Source: Bacillota bacterium
GTDB lineage: Bacteria; Bacillota_I; Bacilli_A; Acholeplasmatales; Acholeplasmataceae
Length of the DNA stretch: 36,887 nucleotides
Assembly (NCBI GenBank): GCA_018818645.1
Contig: JAHIRQ010000162.1
Location: 1-36,887, forward strand
Direction: 5' to 3'
Below the pieces are notes generated by a model. It worked only from the letters and a program-made list of their open reading frames with translations, searched no databases and was not told the DNA's origin. Each line of letters opens with the position of its first letter. The stretch's first letter is position 1. The translations under genes and the position numbers were made by a program. This document shows positions 7,387 to 15,846 of this stretch, piece by piece.

Positions 7387-9931
7387 TTTTTATTACCTCC
7401 CCTTTTTGATCTATTATAATAAATTCACCATTCTTTCGAATACCGTCAATTATTCCTCTGAAATATTGTCTTGTACCACCTTCACGTGTTTCCATTTCAA
7501 GCTTTTCGAGATTTCTTGAACCAAATACAATCAGTTTATCTCTTGCTCTAGACATAGAAACATTAATTCTTCTAAAATCTCTTAAAAAACTTAGTTTATC
7601 TAACCTTGTGACAACTGTATTTACTAATACAATATCTGTTTCTCTTCCTTGAAATGCATCAACTGTATCAAGTTCAAAACTTTTTAGCATTTTTTTAGCT
7701 TTATTGATTAAATCTTTATAATTTTTGGTGAAGTAGCTAATTTGTGCAGCATATGGGAATATAGCAGACGCTGTTACTGTTTGGGGTTCTATTAGAGTAT
7801 TCAATATATCCTCAAGTACTAAAGCTGTTGCTTGAGCTTCTTGAACATTAAATCTCGAATGTGATTTGGTGTCATCTTGCTCTGTTCCGCCTAAGACCTC
7901 TACAAAATACACATGCTTGTCATTAGATAGGATTGCTTTTTTATTGAATTGTACTATTTTAGGGTTAACAATTTCTCTCATGTTTTTTAGAGTCCCATCA
8001 TAGAAAATATTATAGGCATCTAATACAGGTTTAAGTGATCTATAGTTTTCATCAAGCAATATGAGTCTTCCGGATTTTTCAGCTTTCTCAATTGTTTTTG
8101 AAAAGACTGACTGTTCATAAATAGTTTCTAGTTTCTCAAACATATCTTCGTCGTATGATGGTAAATGCTTTACATCTTCTTTAGAAAACTCAAGCAATGG
8201 GGATAACTGATAATCATCACCCACTAGGATTATTTTCTCTACATATGGAAGATATCTCAAAACTTCAGTTATTGGTGATTTCGATACCTCATCAATGATA
8301 AGCCATTTATAGTCTTTCAATAATTCAAGTCCTTTTTTGCCTGAAATTACGCTTGTTGTTGTTGTTGCTCCAATAACTTGAAAGTTCTCTTTCATATTCT
8401 TTGAATACTGAATTTCACCGAGACCATTAAAATTAGATAAGTCTTCAATAATCTTTTGGGCTAGTCTTTTACTTGTTGATTCCATTAAGTGGCTATTCAG
8501 TTTAGATCCCCACGTCTTAAATAAAGTCTTATCAATTTCTTGATTGCTATATTTGTTTCTACGATTTGTAATTCTATTAGGAATAACCAAATCATAGTTT
8601 TCCATGAGTTTATCTAAAACATTATCAATTGCAACATGGGTTTGAGAAGAAATAACAACTTTTTCTTTTAGTTCTTTAGTAATATATTGAGTTATTGCAT
8701 CTATAACGTGAGTTTTTCCTGTTCCAGGAGGCCCTTTAATTAGTGTCACTGGAGACCCATCAACTGATTTGATAAAAGCTAATTTTTGAGATGTATTGAG
8801 TTTTTTTAAGTACTTAGACCTTGCATCGTTCAAAGAAACAACAGACTCGATATAACTTAATGAACTCTGATGTTTTGTTAGATTTTTAGTATTGCTTGGC
8901 ATTTCTTCATCACCTATTAAATACTCAATCATTTTCATAGATGCACCAGTTGTTCCTTGATTGATGAGTTTTAATGAGTTCTCGATTGATTCGATCTTGA
9001 TCTTTTGTCCCATATCGTATAAATTTAGAAACTGTTCATCAATCTCATTATTTTCAATCGCACTTATAATTAACATATCTTTGTCTTTAGTGATATTTAT
9101 TAGTTCTATTTCGTGGATTTTTTTAATGTTTTGCTCATTGATTATTCGAAAATTACTGACAAATAAATTATCTGACATTTTTTGGATTTTTCTTTGAACA
9201 CCTTCTAAATTATATATATAAATATCTACTATACTCAATGTTTTATCTTTTAAATTATTATCGAATCTATCATAAATATAACCTGGAACTTTATACCCTT
9301 TAATTATTTGTTCTCCATCGTAAATATTTTCTAAATTGGAGTAACTGGAGAGTAGATCACCCGTCTCATTATATAGTTCTTTAACATCAACTGGTAGATA
9401 GTAATATGGTTTATTTGTTTTTGCGATTTCATAGGTTGCACTATTATTAATTTCATCAGATATTTTTTTATAAAACATGAAAACTTCCATAAATTCATCA
9501 AATTGACCAATATTGAACACAAAATCACTATTGGAAGAAATTCCTTCTAAGAGACTAAACATCAAACTATTATCGATTGGATTATTGTTATCCACTTTAA
9601 AATTAAATTTAACCCCACCTAATAATGCGAAATTACCATTTGGTATTTCTCTAAAATCTATGATATAAAATTCGCCTCCAAAAGGTCTATTGAAGGAGCA
9701 TCCAAGATGCCCCTTTAATATTAAATAACCCTCTTTAAGTGCTATTGCAATTTCTACTTTTCTCAAAGATTTAATAAATCTATTATCTTTTTTGTCTCTT
9801 TCAATCTCTAAACTTTTAGTTGAAATTTTTGCATCAATCCAGTTAGATTTTGATACTAGGCTTTCATACCATTCTCTTAATCCGTTGGATTCCTTTGTTT
9901 GATTGTAGGATAATTTAACTTGTATATTCAT
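7355..9931 (-). CDS. SF1 (UPF1/DNA2-like) helicase coupled to the viperin gene
   Basis: 858 aa. Residues about 1-370 are an N-terminal domain I cannot assign. The helicase core is complete: Q-type motif LNTSQKLAFIKS (378-389), Walker A GPPGTGKTH (400-408), motif Ia VVISSQTHVAIDNVL (425-439), Walker B LIIDEVSKSP (544-553), motif III LVGDDYQLSPLL (569-580), motif IV-like LLDENYRS, motif V DTVDAFQGRETDIVLVN, and motif VI RRINVSMSRARDKLIVFGS near the C terminus. This order is that of the AAA_11/AAA_12 (UPF1-like) SF1B group, which move 5'-3' on RNA or DNA. AAGGAG precedes the ATG, and the start overlaps the viperin stop (ATGA). Substrate unknown. Confidence 0.9.
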   Translation of the reverse strand: MNIQVKLSYNQTKESNGLREWYESLVSKSNWIDAKISTKSLEIERDKKDNRFIKSLRKVEIAIALKEGYLILKGHLGCSFNRPFGGEFYIIDFREIPNGNFALLGGVKFNFKVDNNNPIDNSLMFSLLEGISSNSDFVFNIGQFDEFMEVFMFYKKISDEINNSATYEIAKTNKPYYYLPVDVKELYNETGDLLSSYSNLENIYDGEQIIKGYKVPGYIYDRFDNNLKDKTLSIVDIYIYNLEGVQRKIQKMSDNLFVSNFRIINEQNIKKIHEIELINITKDKDMLIISAIENNEIDEQFLNLYDMGQKIKIESIENSLKLINQGTTGASMKMIEYLIGDEEMPSNTKNLTKHQSSLSYIESVVSLNDARSKYLKKLNTSQKLAFIKSVDGSPVTLIKGPPGTGKTHVIDAITQYITKELKEKVVISSQTHVAIDNVLDKLMENYDLVIPNRITNRRNKYSNQEIDKTLFKTWGSKLNSHLMESTSKRLAQKIIEDLSNFNGLGEIQYSKNMKENFQVIGATTTTSVISGKKGLELLKDYKWLIIDEVSKSPITEVLRYLPYVEKIILVGDDYQLSPLLEFSKEDVKHLPSYDEDMFEKLETIYEQSVFSKTIEKAEKSGRLILLDENYRSLKPVLDAYNIFYDGTLKNMREIVNPKIVQFNKKAILSNDKHVYFVEVLGGTEQDDTKSHSRFNVQEAQATALVLEDILNTLIEPQTVTASAIFPYAAQISYFTKNYKDLINKAKKMLKSFELDTVDAFQGRETDIVLVNTVVTRLDKLSFLRDFRRINVSMSRARDKLIVFGSRNLEKLEMETREGGTRQYFRGIIDGIRKNGEFIIIDQKGEVIKNESINTSKFA

Positions 9932-10782
9932 CGATTTACTCCTTTTTCAGTTTGGTATCTTTTCATGAAAGTTTTATAATTAATCTCCGCTATAGCGATT
10001 AGTTCTTCTAAGTTTGTTTCAAAGACTGAACCAATTTTCTTATGTATATTCCCTTTGTTTGATATTAAATTTCCTTTTGGATCAATAATCACATATGAGC
10101 ACTCCATCATATCTTCTGATTCAATTATAATGCCATCATATGATTTTAGTTGACTCGAATATTCATTAAATTCATTTGAACTAATCCCATAATTTATTGC
10201 CGATTCGTTGCAATCATTATTAAACCTAACTTGGAGCAACTTAATTCTATCAAATCTAATTTGCTTATATAAACTTGATATATCTTCATGCAAATTGAAT
10301 TTTGAAACAACGGTGTTAATCTTGATTTTAATATTGTTCTCTTTTGCGATATTCAATATTTCAAGCAAATCACTAATTTCGATAGTTTTTCCATTGCTAT
10401 GTCTACCTATTAGAAGATTAGTTTCTCTATTTAAAGAATCGATGCTGATTCCTATAGTGTCAACCTTTCCGATCCAAGCTCGGATTTTTTCTTTTGTTAA
10501 TAAAGAGATATTAGTAATGATTGATACTTTTATATCTAATGAATTTATGTAATCAATAAGTTCATCAAGATAGTTTACAACTAACGGTTCACCACCAGCA
10601 AGATTAATACGGCCATTAAGAATAGCATTTTTCTTAAAATACTCATTGACTATATCAACTGTTTTGATCCATTCCTCCACGGTAAATTCTTGTTCGTTGT
10701 TGAATTTTGCAAAACAGTAGGCACACATATAATTACACTTTTCCGTAAGATGGAAATTAATAACATCCACTGTATTATTCAT
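9928..10782 (-). CDS. Prokaryotic viperin (pVip), radical SAM ddh-nucleotide synthase
   Basis: 284 aa. The radical SAM cluster motif is C16-x3-C20-x2-C23 within INFHLTEKCNYMCAYCFAKF, the CNYxCxxCFA form typical of viperins. Further landmarks follow in order: LAGGEP (61-66), VSIITNISLL (86-95), GISIDSLNRETNLLIGR (111-127; human viperin has a CDSF...NVLIGR counterpart), IKINTVVSKFNLHEDI (153-168; compare FKINSVINRFNVEEDM in human viperin), and ESEDMMECSYVIIDPKG (221-237), matching the ESNQKMKDSYLILDE region. Viperins use SAM to dehydrate an NTP to its 3'-deoxy-3',4'-didehydro form, a chain terminator of viral RNA synthesis; which NTP is used here is unknown. AGGTGG precedes the ATG; 8 bases after the 151-aa gene and 4 bases overlapping the helicase. 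Confidence 0.9.
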   Translation of the reverse strand: MNNTVDVINFHLTEKCNYMCAYCFAKFNNEQEFTVEEWIKTVDIVNEYFKKNAILNGRINLAGGEPLVVNYLDELIDYINSLDIKVSIITNISLLTKEKIRAWIGKVDTIGISIDSLNRETNLLIGRHSNGKTIEISDLLEILNIAKENNIKIKINTVVSKFNLHEDISSLYKQIRFDRIKLLQVRFNNDCNESAINYGISSNEFNEYSSQLKSYDGIIIESEDMMECSYVIIDPKGNLISNKGNIHKKIGSVFETNLEELIAIAEINYKTFMKRYQTEKGVNR

Positions 10783-10790
10783 ATATCCAC

Positions 10791-11246
10791 CTATACCCTA
10801 CTATATCCGTTATGGTAACCGGTTATCTCATTAAATTGGTATTTAGATAGTGATTCAATAATCACTTTTTCTTTCTTTCGCTTAAAATCAACAAGTGCTG
10901 TATCACGAAATTTAGAATAGGATTTAGTATTTGTCTTGATGCCATTGATTCTACTGTAGTTAGGCTCATCTACTAGTCTTTCATTAAACAAGTATAGTCT
11001 TGATCTGCTATGTTTTTCAAAGTAAACATCATTTCTGTATGCTTCTCTAGCTATTTCAAAACTCTCATAGTCAACTTCATAAGGCCCTTCTAGACACCAG
11101 TCTTTATGATCTCTTTTAACACCACCAATGTATTTGGCTCTATTACTTGCTTCTTTTGCAGACTCAGCAACCAATGCGATTATTAATGGAAGATATTTGT
11201 CTCTACCAACGTGTCCGAACTTGCATTTCACTAAATAATAACTCAT
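10791..11246 (-). CDS. Unknown 151-aa protein, first gene of the viperin operon
   Basis: The N-terminal half, SYYLVKCKFGHVGRDKYLPLIIALVAESAKEASNRAKYIGGVKRDHKDW, has a small alpha/beta look with GHVGRxKYLP and VKRDHKDW motifs. I recall similar short uncharacterised proteins in Firmicutes with this GHVGR/KxDHKD pattern, but no function. The C-terminal half is basic and rich in Tyr and Arg (YFEKHSRSRLYLF; KFRDTALVDFKRKKEK), which would suit nucleic-acid binding (inference). There is no membrane segment or signal peptide. AAGGAG lies 7 bases before the ATG; the next gene, viperin, starts 8 bases after its stop. It may be a regulator, sensor or accessory factor. Confidence 0.7.
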   Translation of the reverse strand: MSYYLVKCKFGHVGRDKYLPLIIALVAESAKEASNRAKYIGGVKRDHKDWCLEGPYEVDYESFEIAREAYRNDVYFEKHSRSRLYLFNERLVDEPNYSRINGIKTNTKSYSKFRDTALVDFKRKKEKVIIESLSKYQFNEITGYHNGYSRV

Positions 11247-11259
11247 TTTCTTTCTCCTT

Positions 11260-11475
11260 ATTTTTTAGTATGCAGCAAATTGTTTGTTTGTGTTTTTATT
11301 TTTAGGCCCTCCTATGCAAAAATACAAACACTTATAGCTCTGCAATTCACCGCTGTTCTTTCACATATCTAAATGTGAGTCTATAGGTATACCTTCCTAC
11401 TCAGATTATTTTTCTAGAATAAATAACCTTTTTGGGTGTTCGCTCTTTTATAACGATGAGCGCCTTCGTCCGCAA
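11260..11475 (-). ncRNA. Hairpin-rich ~230-nt leader of the viperin operon (candidate structured RNA)
   Basis: From the predicted start site (about 11473) to the first ATG (11246) there is no convincing ORF but several successive stems on the minus strand: CGCTC/GAGCG (12-base loop), AGATTATTT...AATAAATAAC around TTCTAGAA, the palindrome GGTATACC, TCACAT/ATGTGA, and a stem pairing GTGTTT-ATTTTT with AAAAAT-AAACAC whose loop carries GGAGGGCC. I match no known riboswitch class. The last stem could trap a GGAGG sequence, but the actual ribosome binding site lies outside it. Confidence 0.4.
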
Positions 11476-11479
11476 CTTC

Positions 11480-11535
11480 ATTTTATCACAAAAAATAAAA
11501 AGGTCAAACAAAAAATGAAAAATTTGTTTAACCTT
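11480..11535 (-). promoter_or_regulatory. Promoter of the viperin operon with operator-like inverted repeat
   Basis: Minus-strand TTGACC (11502-11507), a 16-base spacer and TAAAAT (11480-11485) with the extended -10 TG. The -35 sits inside one arm of a long inverted repeat: AAGGTCAAACAAA (11500-11512) with TTTGTTTAACCTT (11523-11535), 12 of 13 paired, placed as an operator would be. The sequence right after the -10 (TTGCGGACGAAGG) is repeated upstream. Confidence 0.65.
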
Positions 11536-11547
11536 GAAAAATCAGGC

Positions 11548-11619
11548 AGGTGTACACCTATAGTTTGCGGACGAAGGAGTACACCCATGTTGTTTACGTC
11601 CGCAAATGTATTTTATCAC
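11548..11619 (-). promoter_or_regulatory. Second promoter-like copy and hairpin upstream of the viperin promoter
   Basis: The block GTGATAAAAT, four bases, TTGCGGACG occurs twice on the minus strand: here (11597-11619) and at the main promoter (about 11467-11489). Here it has only a weak -35 (TGACTT). Between them TTTGCGGACG and CGTCCGCAAA form a 10-bp stem, and a perfect 12-bp palindrome AGGTGTACACCT lies at 11548-11559. A transcript from this upstream site would fold into the hairpin. A regulatory switch or dual promoter is possible. Confidence 0.45.
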
Positions 11620-11810
11620 TTATTAAGTTGAAAGTCATCTTCTTTTATAAAAATATTCGCATTTTATTACTTGAAATAAATGAGTCGATTCTTTAAATTT
11701 AATGGGAAAACAACTACTTATTATTGATATGTTACTGGTGGTAAAGTATAAGAATAAACAGACTCTGTCTCATAAATGACTCGCTAAGTTAACTAACCTA
11801 AAGTCATGTG

Positions 11811-11830
11811 CATATGTGCAACACTTTGCA
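11811..11830. repeat. Intergenic repeat, copy 4 (20-mer)
   Basis: CATATGTGCAACACTTTGCA, identical to copy 3 (5817-5836). The core TGCAA-CACT-TTGCA is itself an inverted repeat. It lies 40 bases beyond the stop of the sacsin-like gene, at the far side of the viperin operon from copy 3. The rest of the gene-free stretch 11620-11870 shows no ORF or clear terminator. Confidence 0.7.
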
Positions 11831-11870
11831 AACTGGTGCGTTATAAGATTATTACAATACACTTGTTTTC

Positions 11871-14800
11871 TCAATCTATGATTTCTAAATAGATTTCAAA
11901 GCCGCTTGGTATTGCTACATACCCTTTACCTTCTATTTTTTTTGTAAATTCACTACTATCAAAAATATTACCTATGTTTTGGATTTTAGGCTTTTTTTCA
12001 GTAGCTCCATTGCAAATAAAGATTTGATAAGTATCATGATGTCTTTGTGCAAATTTAATTTCATTCTTAGAAAAATTCAATTGCAACTTATTCCCGAATA
12101 TCTTTGTCCCTTTGATTTCTATAAAATAATTAATTCCATTTTTTTTATATTTTATATCATATCCTAGACCTGCTCTACCATTCGGATTAATAGCAGGATC
12201 TGCATTCTCTGAGTCCCATCTAACTTCAGTAACTGACTCCGCCTTCTCGGTTAAGTATTTATACACAATCTTTTCAGCCAATAATCCAGTATATGACTTG
12301 CTGTTCCCGGTTTTTTGAATGTCCATTTTTGTTCCAGTAGAATCTGTGTTGTTTTCTCTTATTTCAACCTTGCCAGTATCTACTGAACTAAAACTAATAT
12401 TATTAATATCTGGTAATACCATTTTTTCTTCTTCGTTTTTTATGCTGATGAAAGACTTGTATCGTTTCAATAATTCATCTAATTCGCCAAGATACATCAG
12501 ACTTTTTTGTGAAGGATAATTGAGCATGCTGTTCAAGGAACTGTCACTGATAGTTAACTCTTTTAACTTGAACTTGAACAACTCCAAATTTTTATTGTAC
12601 TCGTTGGCTATATTGACTTGTACCTCTTGAGGATCAAATTGTAGGAAATCAATCGACTTATAATAAGATGTATGGTCGAAATCAATATCTAAGTTATTCT
12701 CAATCTCTGCCAAATCAAATTCAAATTGATGATATCTAATCAAATCTTCACTAAACTTTAATTTATTGCTCATTAAAACCTCTGATTTGTACTTGTGGTA
12801 TAGCGATGATATCCACAAATCCTCATTGGTTGAAACCATTTGCTTAAGTATCATTTCAAAATAGTTCTTCTTGTCAAATTTGAGTTCAGAATGTTCATTG
12901 AATTGATTTATTGTCTTGTTTGATTTTTGTAATATCTCGAATAATATCTTTTGATTTGTGAGATTATTGAAGAAGTGATAATCCATTGATTCAAGTTGAC
13001 TTTTTTGTGTTTCGGTCAATGTAACTAATAACTTATCTTCAAATATTTGATACAAATACTCGACCTTTAACTGAGCGATTCTTTCTTGTTTCTTTTTATC
13101 ATCCAATAAAGCTAACGCTTCTCGCACTTCATCTACTGATCTTGAACTAGTCAATTCGACTTTATCTTTAGTAGTTTGCGATAAATTGCTTGTATCCTCT
13201 ATTGGTTTGAAGTTTAGATATCTTTCAAGTTCATTATTTGCTGCATTGTACTCGTTTCTAAATTCATTTTTGCTAATATCAGACGTTTTGTATACGTTAT
13301 CTCCTATGTGAGTCCAAGCATTGTTAATTAACTGTTCAACAAACTCTGATGGGAAAGAACCTCTTGCAACTTCATTTACGTGCTTAAAATAAATTTCATA
13401 AGTTGATGTGAAGTATTTGTTGGGTATATTCACAAGATAATTCCAAAATTGTTTTGATGATTCTTTTACCAGGTTTGATAAAGCTATTGAAAGAAAATCT
13501 AAGTTATAGTCAACAAACGAATGTGTTTTTTGAGTTGATATTTCATATTTCGGAAAATTATTACTTACTTGATTAGTTACTTTATGTGGAATAAAGTAAT
13601 GGTAAGATTTTTCAGTTGGAATTATTTTTAAAAAAGAATTTATTCCTAGTTTAACAATCAGCTCGTGAAACCAAGTATTAATTTCATATATTTGTTGAGT
13701 TTTAGAAAGTATTAAATGGGCATTTGAATTTTTTAAAATATCTCGCAAAAATTCAGTGTTAAGATAAATGTCTTTGGGTTTAAGAAACGATATGACATTT
13801 GTTCCCGCCTTCGTACAAGGGAAAAACTCTATGTCTTTTAATTCTTTGATGATTAATTCTTTTTGCTCGTTTTGACAACCATTAATGATGTTAAGTATTT
13901 CTTCAATTGATTCCGTTAATTCACTTTCATCTGTTAGGGATTTTAACACCGGTATCCATTCTTCCTTGATTAAATCAAGAGCGTTTGCTTCTTTTATCCC
14001 CAGCTTTTTGAAAAAACTCATTGATGTTTCATCACTAAGAAAAGTTTTCTTGATTGCTTTATCATTACTTTTGACAAATTCAGATGGCAAGAATACATCG
14101 GGGATATTCTTTATCAAAGGGTTTCTCATTTTATTGTTAATGTTTCTAATTATTGGTTTTGGATTATTTCTGATGTTATTAACATTCAAAAGACAAATAT
14201 CGTAAAACTTCATAAGCCATTCATCAGTTTTATCGTCAAAAAAACTGGTGGTTATTCTAGAATTAAATGTATTAAATTCAACGTCAGTTATGTCTAACCC
14301 ATCTGTTAAAAATTTACGCAATTCGTCGTTTCTACTCGATTTGATTCCTGTACCATCAATCCATTTATATCTACCATCAAACATAGTTTTTAGATCGTTT
14401 TCAGATAATATTTCCATGAACAATTTGTTATCTCTACAAAGAAGAGCAATTGAAGCCTTTATATATATTCCATCATTACTTAAAAGTAACTCGTTATTTT
14501 CAAACGTTTCTATGGTTTTATTATAGAATTCTGAATAGATATAGTCTTGATTTGGTCTTGGTGAATTAGCTAGAAAATATATTAAATCTATAGTCAGCAA
14601 ATTGTGCTTTTTTAAAGTCAATATTGAATTTTCATACAAATTCAGGGATTCCTTCAGAATTATTTCATTAAATTCATTGTTACTAAAAGAGACCTGCTCC
14701 CTTGTATATGAGGTGTTAAAGGGGGCATCAATTTTAAATCTTAGATGTGTATCAACTTCTGTAGGAAATAAAACCGATAATTTATTCGTGCTAATTTGCT

Positions 14801-15611
14801 TATCCTCAATATCAAATTTAGGATTTAAATATGCAATCGAAATATTTCTTTTTAATTCTTTTTTCTTGTATTCATCGTAATATGAGATTTCTCTCTGGAA
14901 TAACAAAAAATGTTGTTCTTTTTGCTTGTTATTAACTACAAGATCAATAAAAGATGTTTTATCAATTTCGTCAATCACATCCTTGACAATTGATATTTCG
15001 TTGAACTTCTTTCCATCAATAAATATTTCTATATTTTTTATATAGTCAGAAAACATAATAGAATCTTCATTAAGTAGTTTTAATCCATTTTCAACAATTT
15101 TATAAGTTTTAGTTATATTAATGTCTGCATCAAAATCTAAAACGAACTTAGTCCCAATATTAAGACTATTATCTGAATCAATTCTTATCGGCACATTGTA
15201 ATCTTCTATACGAAAAGATGGATAGTTCACATCGTATGAATAAATATATGGTGTTTCTGTAATTTTGTATACAGATTTAAATCCTATTCCAAATTTCCCT
15301 CTTGTGTCTTCTTGATTAACATTTCCAGCTTGACAAATTCGTTTAATGTCATTTAGTGAGAATGCCGTTCCGTTATGTGTGAAAATTAATTTATCACTTT
15401 CTAAATAAATCGTAACCTTACTTGCTAAGACATTTTCAGCATTTTGTAATAACTCAAAAATGAAATGTGATGGTTCTTTATACATGTCGCTCAACACACG
15501 TTTAACACTATCCCATCCAGCATTTTTTAGTTGCAGGTTAAGGGATCTTTCAATTTCGGCAATTTCCTCTATCGATTTGGCATTCTCTATTGTTTTATTC
15601 TCAATTTCCAT
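11871..15611 (-). CDS. Sacsin-type GHKL ATPase with C-terminal DUF3883 domain
   Basis: 1246 aa. The N terminus carries a GHKL (Hsp90/MutL-like) ATP site: N-box ELLQNAEN (53-60), LIFTHNGTAF (75-84) in place of the usual DxGxG loop, and GKFGIGFKSVYKIT (105-118). This is the sacsin/MORC-like form in which HNG replaces DNG. A long, largely helical middle follows. The C terminus (about 1115-1215) has GLLAEKIVYKYL, GYDIKYKKNGINYFIEIKGT and NEIKFAQRHHDTYQIFICNG, the DUF3883 pattern; D...ExK resembles a PD-(D/E)xK nuclease core. Such ATPase-plus-DUF3883 proteins recur in defence islands, so an ATP-gated nucleic-acid sensor or nuclease is likely (inference). GGAG lies 8 bases before the ATG. Apparently a single-gene unit. 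Confidence 0.85.
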   Translation of the reverse strand: MEIENKTIENAKSIEEIAEIERSLNLQLKNAGWDSVKRVLSDMYKEPSHFIFELLQNAENVLASKVTIYLESDKLIFTHNGTAFSLNDIKRICQAGNVNQEDTRGKFGIGFKSVYKITETPYIYSYDVNYPSFRIEDYNVPIRIDSDNSLNIGTKFVLDFDADINITKTYKIVENGLKLLNEDSIMFSDYIKNIEIFIDGKKFNEISIVKDVIDEIDKTSFIDLVVNNKQKEQHFLLFQREISYYDEYKKKELKRNISIAYLNPKFDIEDKQISTNKLSVLFPTEVDTHLRFKIDAPFNTSYTREQVSFSNNEFNEIILKESLNLYENSILTLKKHNLLTIDLIYFLANSPRPNQDYIYSEFYNKTIETFENNELLLSNDGIYIKASIALLCRDNKLFMEILSENDLKTMFDGRYKWIDGTGIKSSRNDELRKFLTDGLDITDVEFNTFNSRITTSFFDDKTDEWLMKFYDICLLNVNNIRNNPKPIIRNINNKMRNPLIKNIPDVFLPSEFVKSNDKAIKKTFLSDETSMSFFKKLGIKEANALDLIKEEWIPVLKSLTDESELTESIEEILNIINGCQNEQKELIIKELKDIEFFPCTKAGTNVISFLKPKDIYLNTEFLRDILKNSNAHLILSKTQQIYEINTWFHELIVKLGINSFLKIIPTEKSYHYFIPHKVTNQVSNNFPKYEISTQKTHSFVDYNLDFLSIALSNLVKESSKQFWNYLVNIPNKYFTSTYEIYFKHVNEVARGSFPSEFVEQLINNAWTHIGDNVYKTSDISKNEFRNEYNAANNELERYLNFKPIEDTSNLSQTTKDKVELTSSRSVDEVREALALLDDKKKQERIAQLKVEYLYQIFEDKLLVTLTETQKSQLESMDYHFFNNLTNQKILFEILQKSNKTINQFNEHSELKFDKKNYFEMILKQMVSTNEDLWISSLYHKYKSEVLMSNKLKFSEDLIRYHQFEFDLAEIENNLDIDFDHTSYYKSIDFLQFDPQEVQVNIANEYNKNLELFKFKLKELTISDSSLNSMLNYPSQKSLMYLGELDELLKRYKSFISIKNEEEKMVLPDINNISFSSVDTGKVEIRENNTDSTGTKMDIQKTGNSKSYTGLLAEKIVYKYLTEKAESVTEVRWDSENADPAINPNGRAGLGYDIKYKKNGINYFIEIKGTKIFGNKLQLNFSKNEIKFAQRHHDTYQIFICNGATEKKPKIQNIGNIFDSSEFTKKIEGKGYVAIPSGFEIYLEIID

Positions 15612-15846
15612 AACATTCTCCAGTTATCTCAAGGTATGTTTTTTCTGTGCAATCTTGAATCACGCGCGTGTAGGGGGTGAAAGTGTTTGATATTAAAATT
15701 CTCTCTTTTTGGCTTAATTGCGATATTTACTATAAATATCAGTTTCAAAATCATGATTTTCAAAAACTGGTGCCACGTATTTAAGATGTGGGGCTTGCGG
15801 TCGTGATATTTTTATAAATATAAACTGACCGGGGGGGTATCAAACA
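15612..15846. other. Gene-free spacer with four successive inverted repeats
   Basis: It holds no ORF. Inverted repeats in order: GATATTTA-CTA-TAAATATC (15722-15740, perfect 8 bp, 3-base loop), CAGTTT...AAACTG enclosing AAAATCATGATTTT (15740-15769), CCAC/GTGG (15773-15791), and CGGTC/GACCG enclosing an AT-rich inner stem (15798-15831). It separates the 222-aa gene from the sacsin-like gene on the minus strand, so it could be the former's 3' end or the latter's leader. There is no T-run and no convincing promoter. Confidence 0.45.

Noticed and set aside
11478-11588. A 36-codon ORF with a hydrophobic end on the minus strand, upstream of the viperin operon (ATG at 11588).
   Set aside because: It has no ribosome binding site, it spans the inverted repeats and promoter elements, and the hydrophobic look comes from T-rich promoter DNA. 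A leader peptide cannot be excluded but is not supported.
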